A DNA stretch of 6,651 nucleotides, taken from assembly GCA_964607765.1 (NCBI GenBank), contig CAZSNT010000295.1:1-6651 (forward strand). Reading direction: 5' to 3'. Of the stretch, positions 6,171-6,651 are shown one piece after another. A program made the position numbers and the translations under genes. Within the stretch, counting starts at the first letter, position 1. Each line of letters begins with the position of its first letter. The stretch comes from CAZSNT01 sp964607765 (GTDB taxonomy: Bacteria; Verrucomicrobiota; Lentisphaeria; Oligosphaerales; JABHEG01). A model generated the notes under the pieces. The model did no database searches, was not told the DNA's origin, and worked only from the letters and a program-made list of their open reading frames with translations.

Positions 6171-6651
6171 ATGACGGATGGACCCTACAATCTTGATGGC
6201 TTGCCGGCCGTGCGGGCTGGGGCCGCTCAAGTCGAGATTACTCCGCCCATCGGCACGTCGCTCGCCGGGTATTTCACCGATCGCGTGAGCGACGCGGTGG
6301 CCGACCCGTTACTTGCGCGTGCCGTGGTCTTCGAGCACGGCGGGGAATGTATGGCGCTGGTTTCGTGCGACCTGATCTGCCTGACTCGGGAGACTACGGA
6401 TGCGGCGAAGGATCGCATCGCTGAACAGTGTGGTCTCGCGCCGGAGCGCGTGCTGATCTGCGCCACGCACACGCACACCGGCCCGAACACGCGGCGCCAA
6501 GGCAAGCAGATTATCCCGGTCAACACCGAATGGCTTGACGCACTGCCCGGCAAGATCGCGGCCGCGGTCGAGGCGGCACGGGACGACATGTTCGAGGCCG
6601 TGCTGGTGCCGGGCCGGCAGTCCGAGACGGGGTTTGGCAGCAACCGGCTTG
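6171..6651 (+). CDS. Neutral/alkaline ceramidase-like hydrolase, N-terminal part (3' end outside window)
   Basis: The first 160 residues match the N-terminal part of the neutral/alkaline non-lysosomal ceramidase family. The signature blocks are in order: AGAAQVEITPPIG (16-28), DPLLARAVVFE (45-55), a strand ending SCDLICL (65-71), and the hallmark ATHTHTGP (98-105). In characterised neutral ceramidases this His-x-His segment helps form the active-site zinc centre, here H100 and H102; the other ligands would lie beyond the window. Family members hydrolyse the amide bond of N-acyl sphingoid bases. Many prokaryotic homologues annotated this way have no proven substrate, so ceramide should not be assumed. 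The protein starts directly into the conserved domain with no signal peptide, unlike the secreted enzymes, which suggests a cytoplasmic protein. The start is fixed by a strong Shine-Dalgarno seven bases upstream. It diverges from the GH42-like gene. Family assignment is firm; substrate is open. Confidence 0.88.
   Translation, partial: MTDGPYNLDGLPAVRAGAAQVEITPPIGTSLAGYFTDRVSDAVADPLLARAVVFEHGGECMALVSCDLICLTRETTDAAKDRIAEQCGLAPERVLICATHTHTGPNTRRQGKQIIPVNTEWLDALPGKIAAAVEAARDDMFEAVLVPGRQSETGFGSNRL

Noticed and set aside
6227..6643. A 138-codon minus-strand open frame at the right edge.
   Set aside because: It is antisense to the ceramidase-like gene, whose signature motifs are unambiguous.
1..6651. 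CRISPR arrays, tRNA genes, toxin-antitoxin pairs, defence genes, phage genes.
   Set aside because: I saw no regularly spaced repeats, cloverleaf-like segments or protein motifs of these classes on either strand.

Overview
The window looks like GC-rich bacterial chromosome from a heterotroph with many secreted, multi-domain carbohydrate-active proteins. Large CBM9-bearing exported proteins, a GH42-like enzyme with long N-terminal extensions, a FlgD-type Ig domain joined to a propeller, and a prokaryotic neutral-ceramidase-like protein are together typical of Planctomycetota, Lentisphaerota/Verrucomicrobiota, Hydrogenedentota or Armatimonadota, including many metagenome-assembled genomes. That placement is inferred from protein style; there is no rRNA or marker gene to confirm it.

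Layout. (1) Positions 1-1765, minus strand: the first 588 codons of an exported protein (signal peptide, CBM9-like domain, FlgD-like Ig domain, start of a beta-propeller-like region). It leaves the window on the left with no stop codon. (2) Positions 1766-2194: a 429-base non-coding gap with a perfect 36-bp spacer-free palindrome, a GC-rich hairpin just after the upstream stop codon, and a widely spaced 10-bp inverted repeat. (3) Positions 2195-5839, minus strand: one intact 1214-residue exported glycoside hydrolase-like protein (signal peptide, jelly-roll domain, CBM9-like domain, beta-rich linker, helical segment, GH-A barrel of GH42 type, GH42-like C-terminal domains). (4) Positions 5840-6170: a divergent intergenic region with an 8-bp inverted repeat spaced by 9 bases, a weak -10 candidate for the minus-strand gene, and a clear ribosome binding site for the plus-strand gene. 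(5) Positions 6171-6651, plus strand: the first 160 codons of a neutral/alkaline ceramidase-like metal hydrolase, cut by the right edge.

The two minus-strand genes point the same way and both encode exported proteins with a CBM9-like module, so they probably act on the same kind of extracellular or periplasmic glycan. The 429-base gap with strong secondary structure suggests they are not simply co-translated. The ceramidase-like protein is transcribed divergently and has no visible signal peptide, so it probably acts in the cytoplasm on an unknown amide or ester. I see no defence system, mobile element, CRISPR array, tRNA or rRNA. The least explained items are the 36-bp palindrome, the ACCTCGT/ACGAGGT inverted repeats in both intergenic regions, and the architecture of the 1214-residue enzyme.
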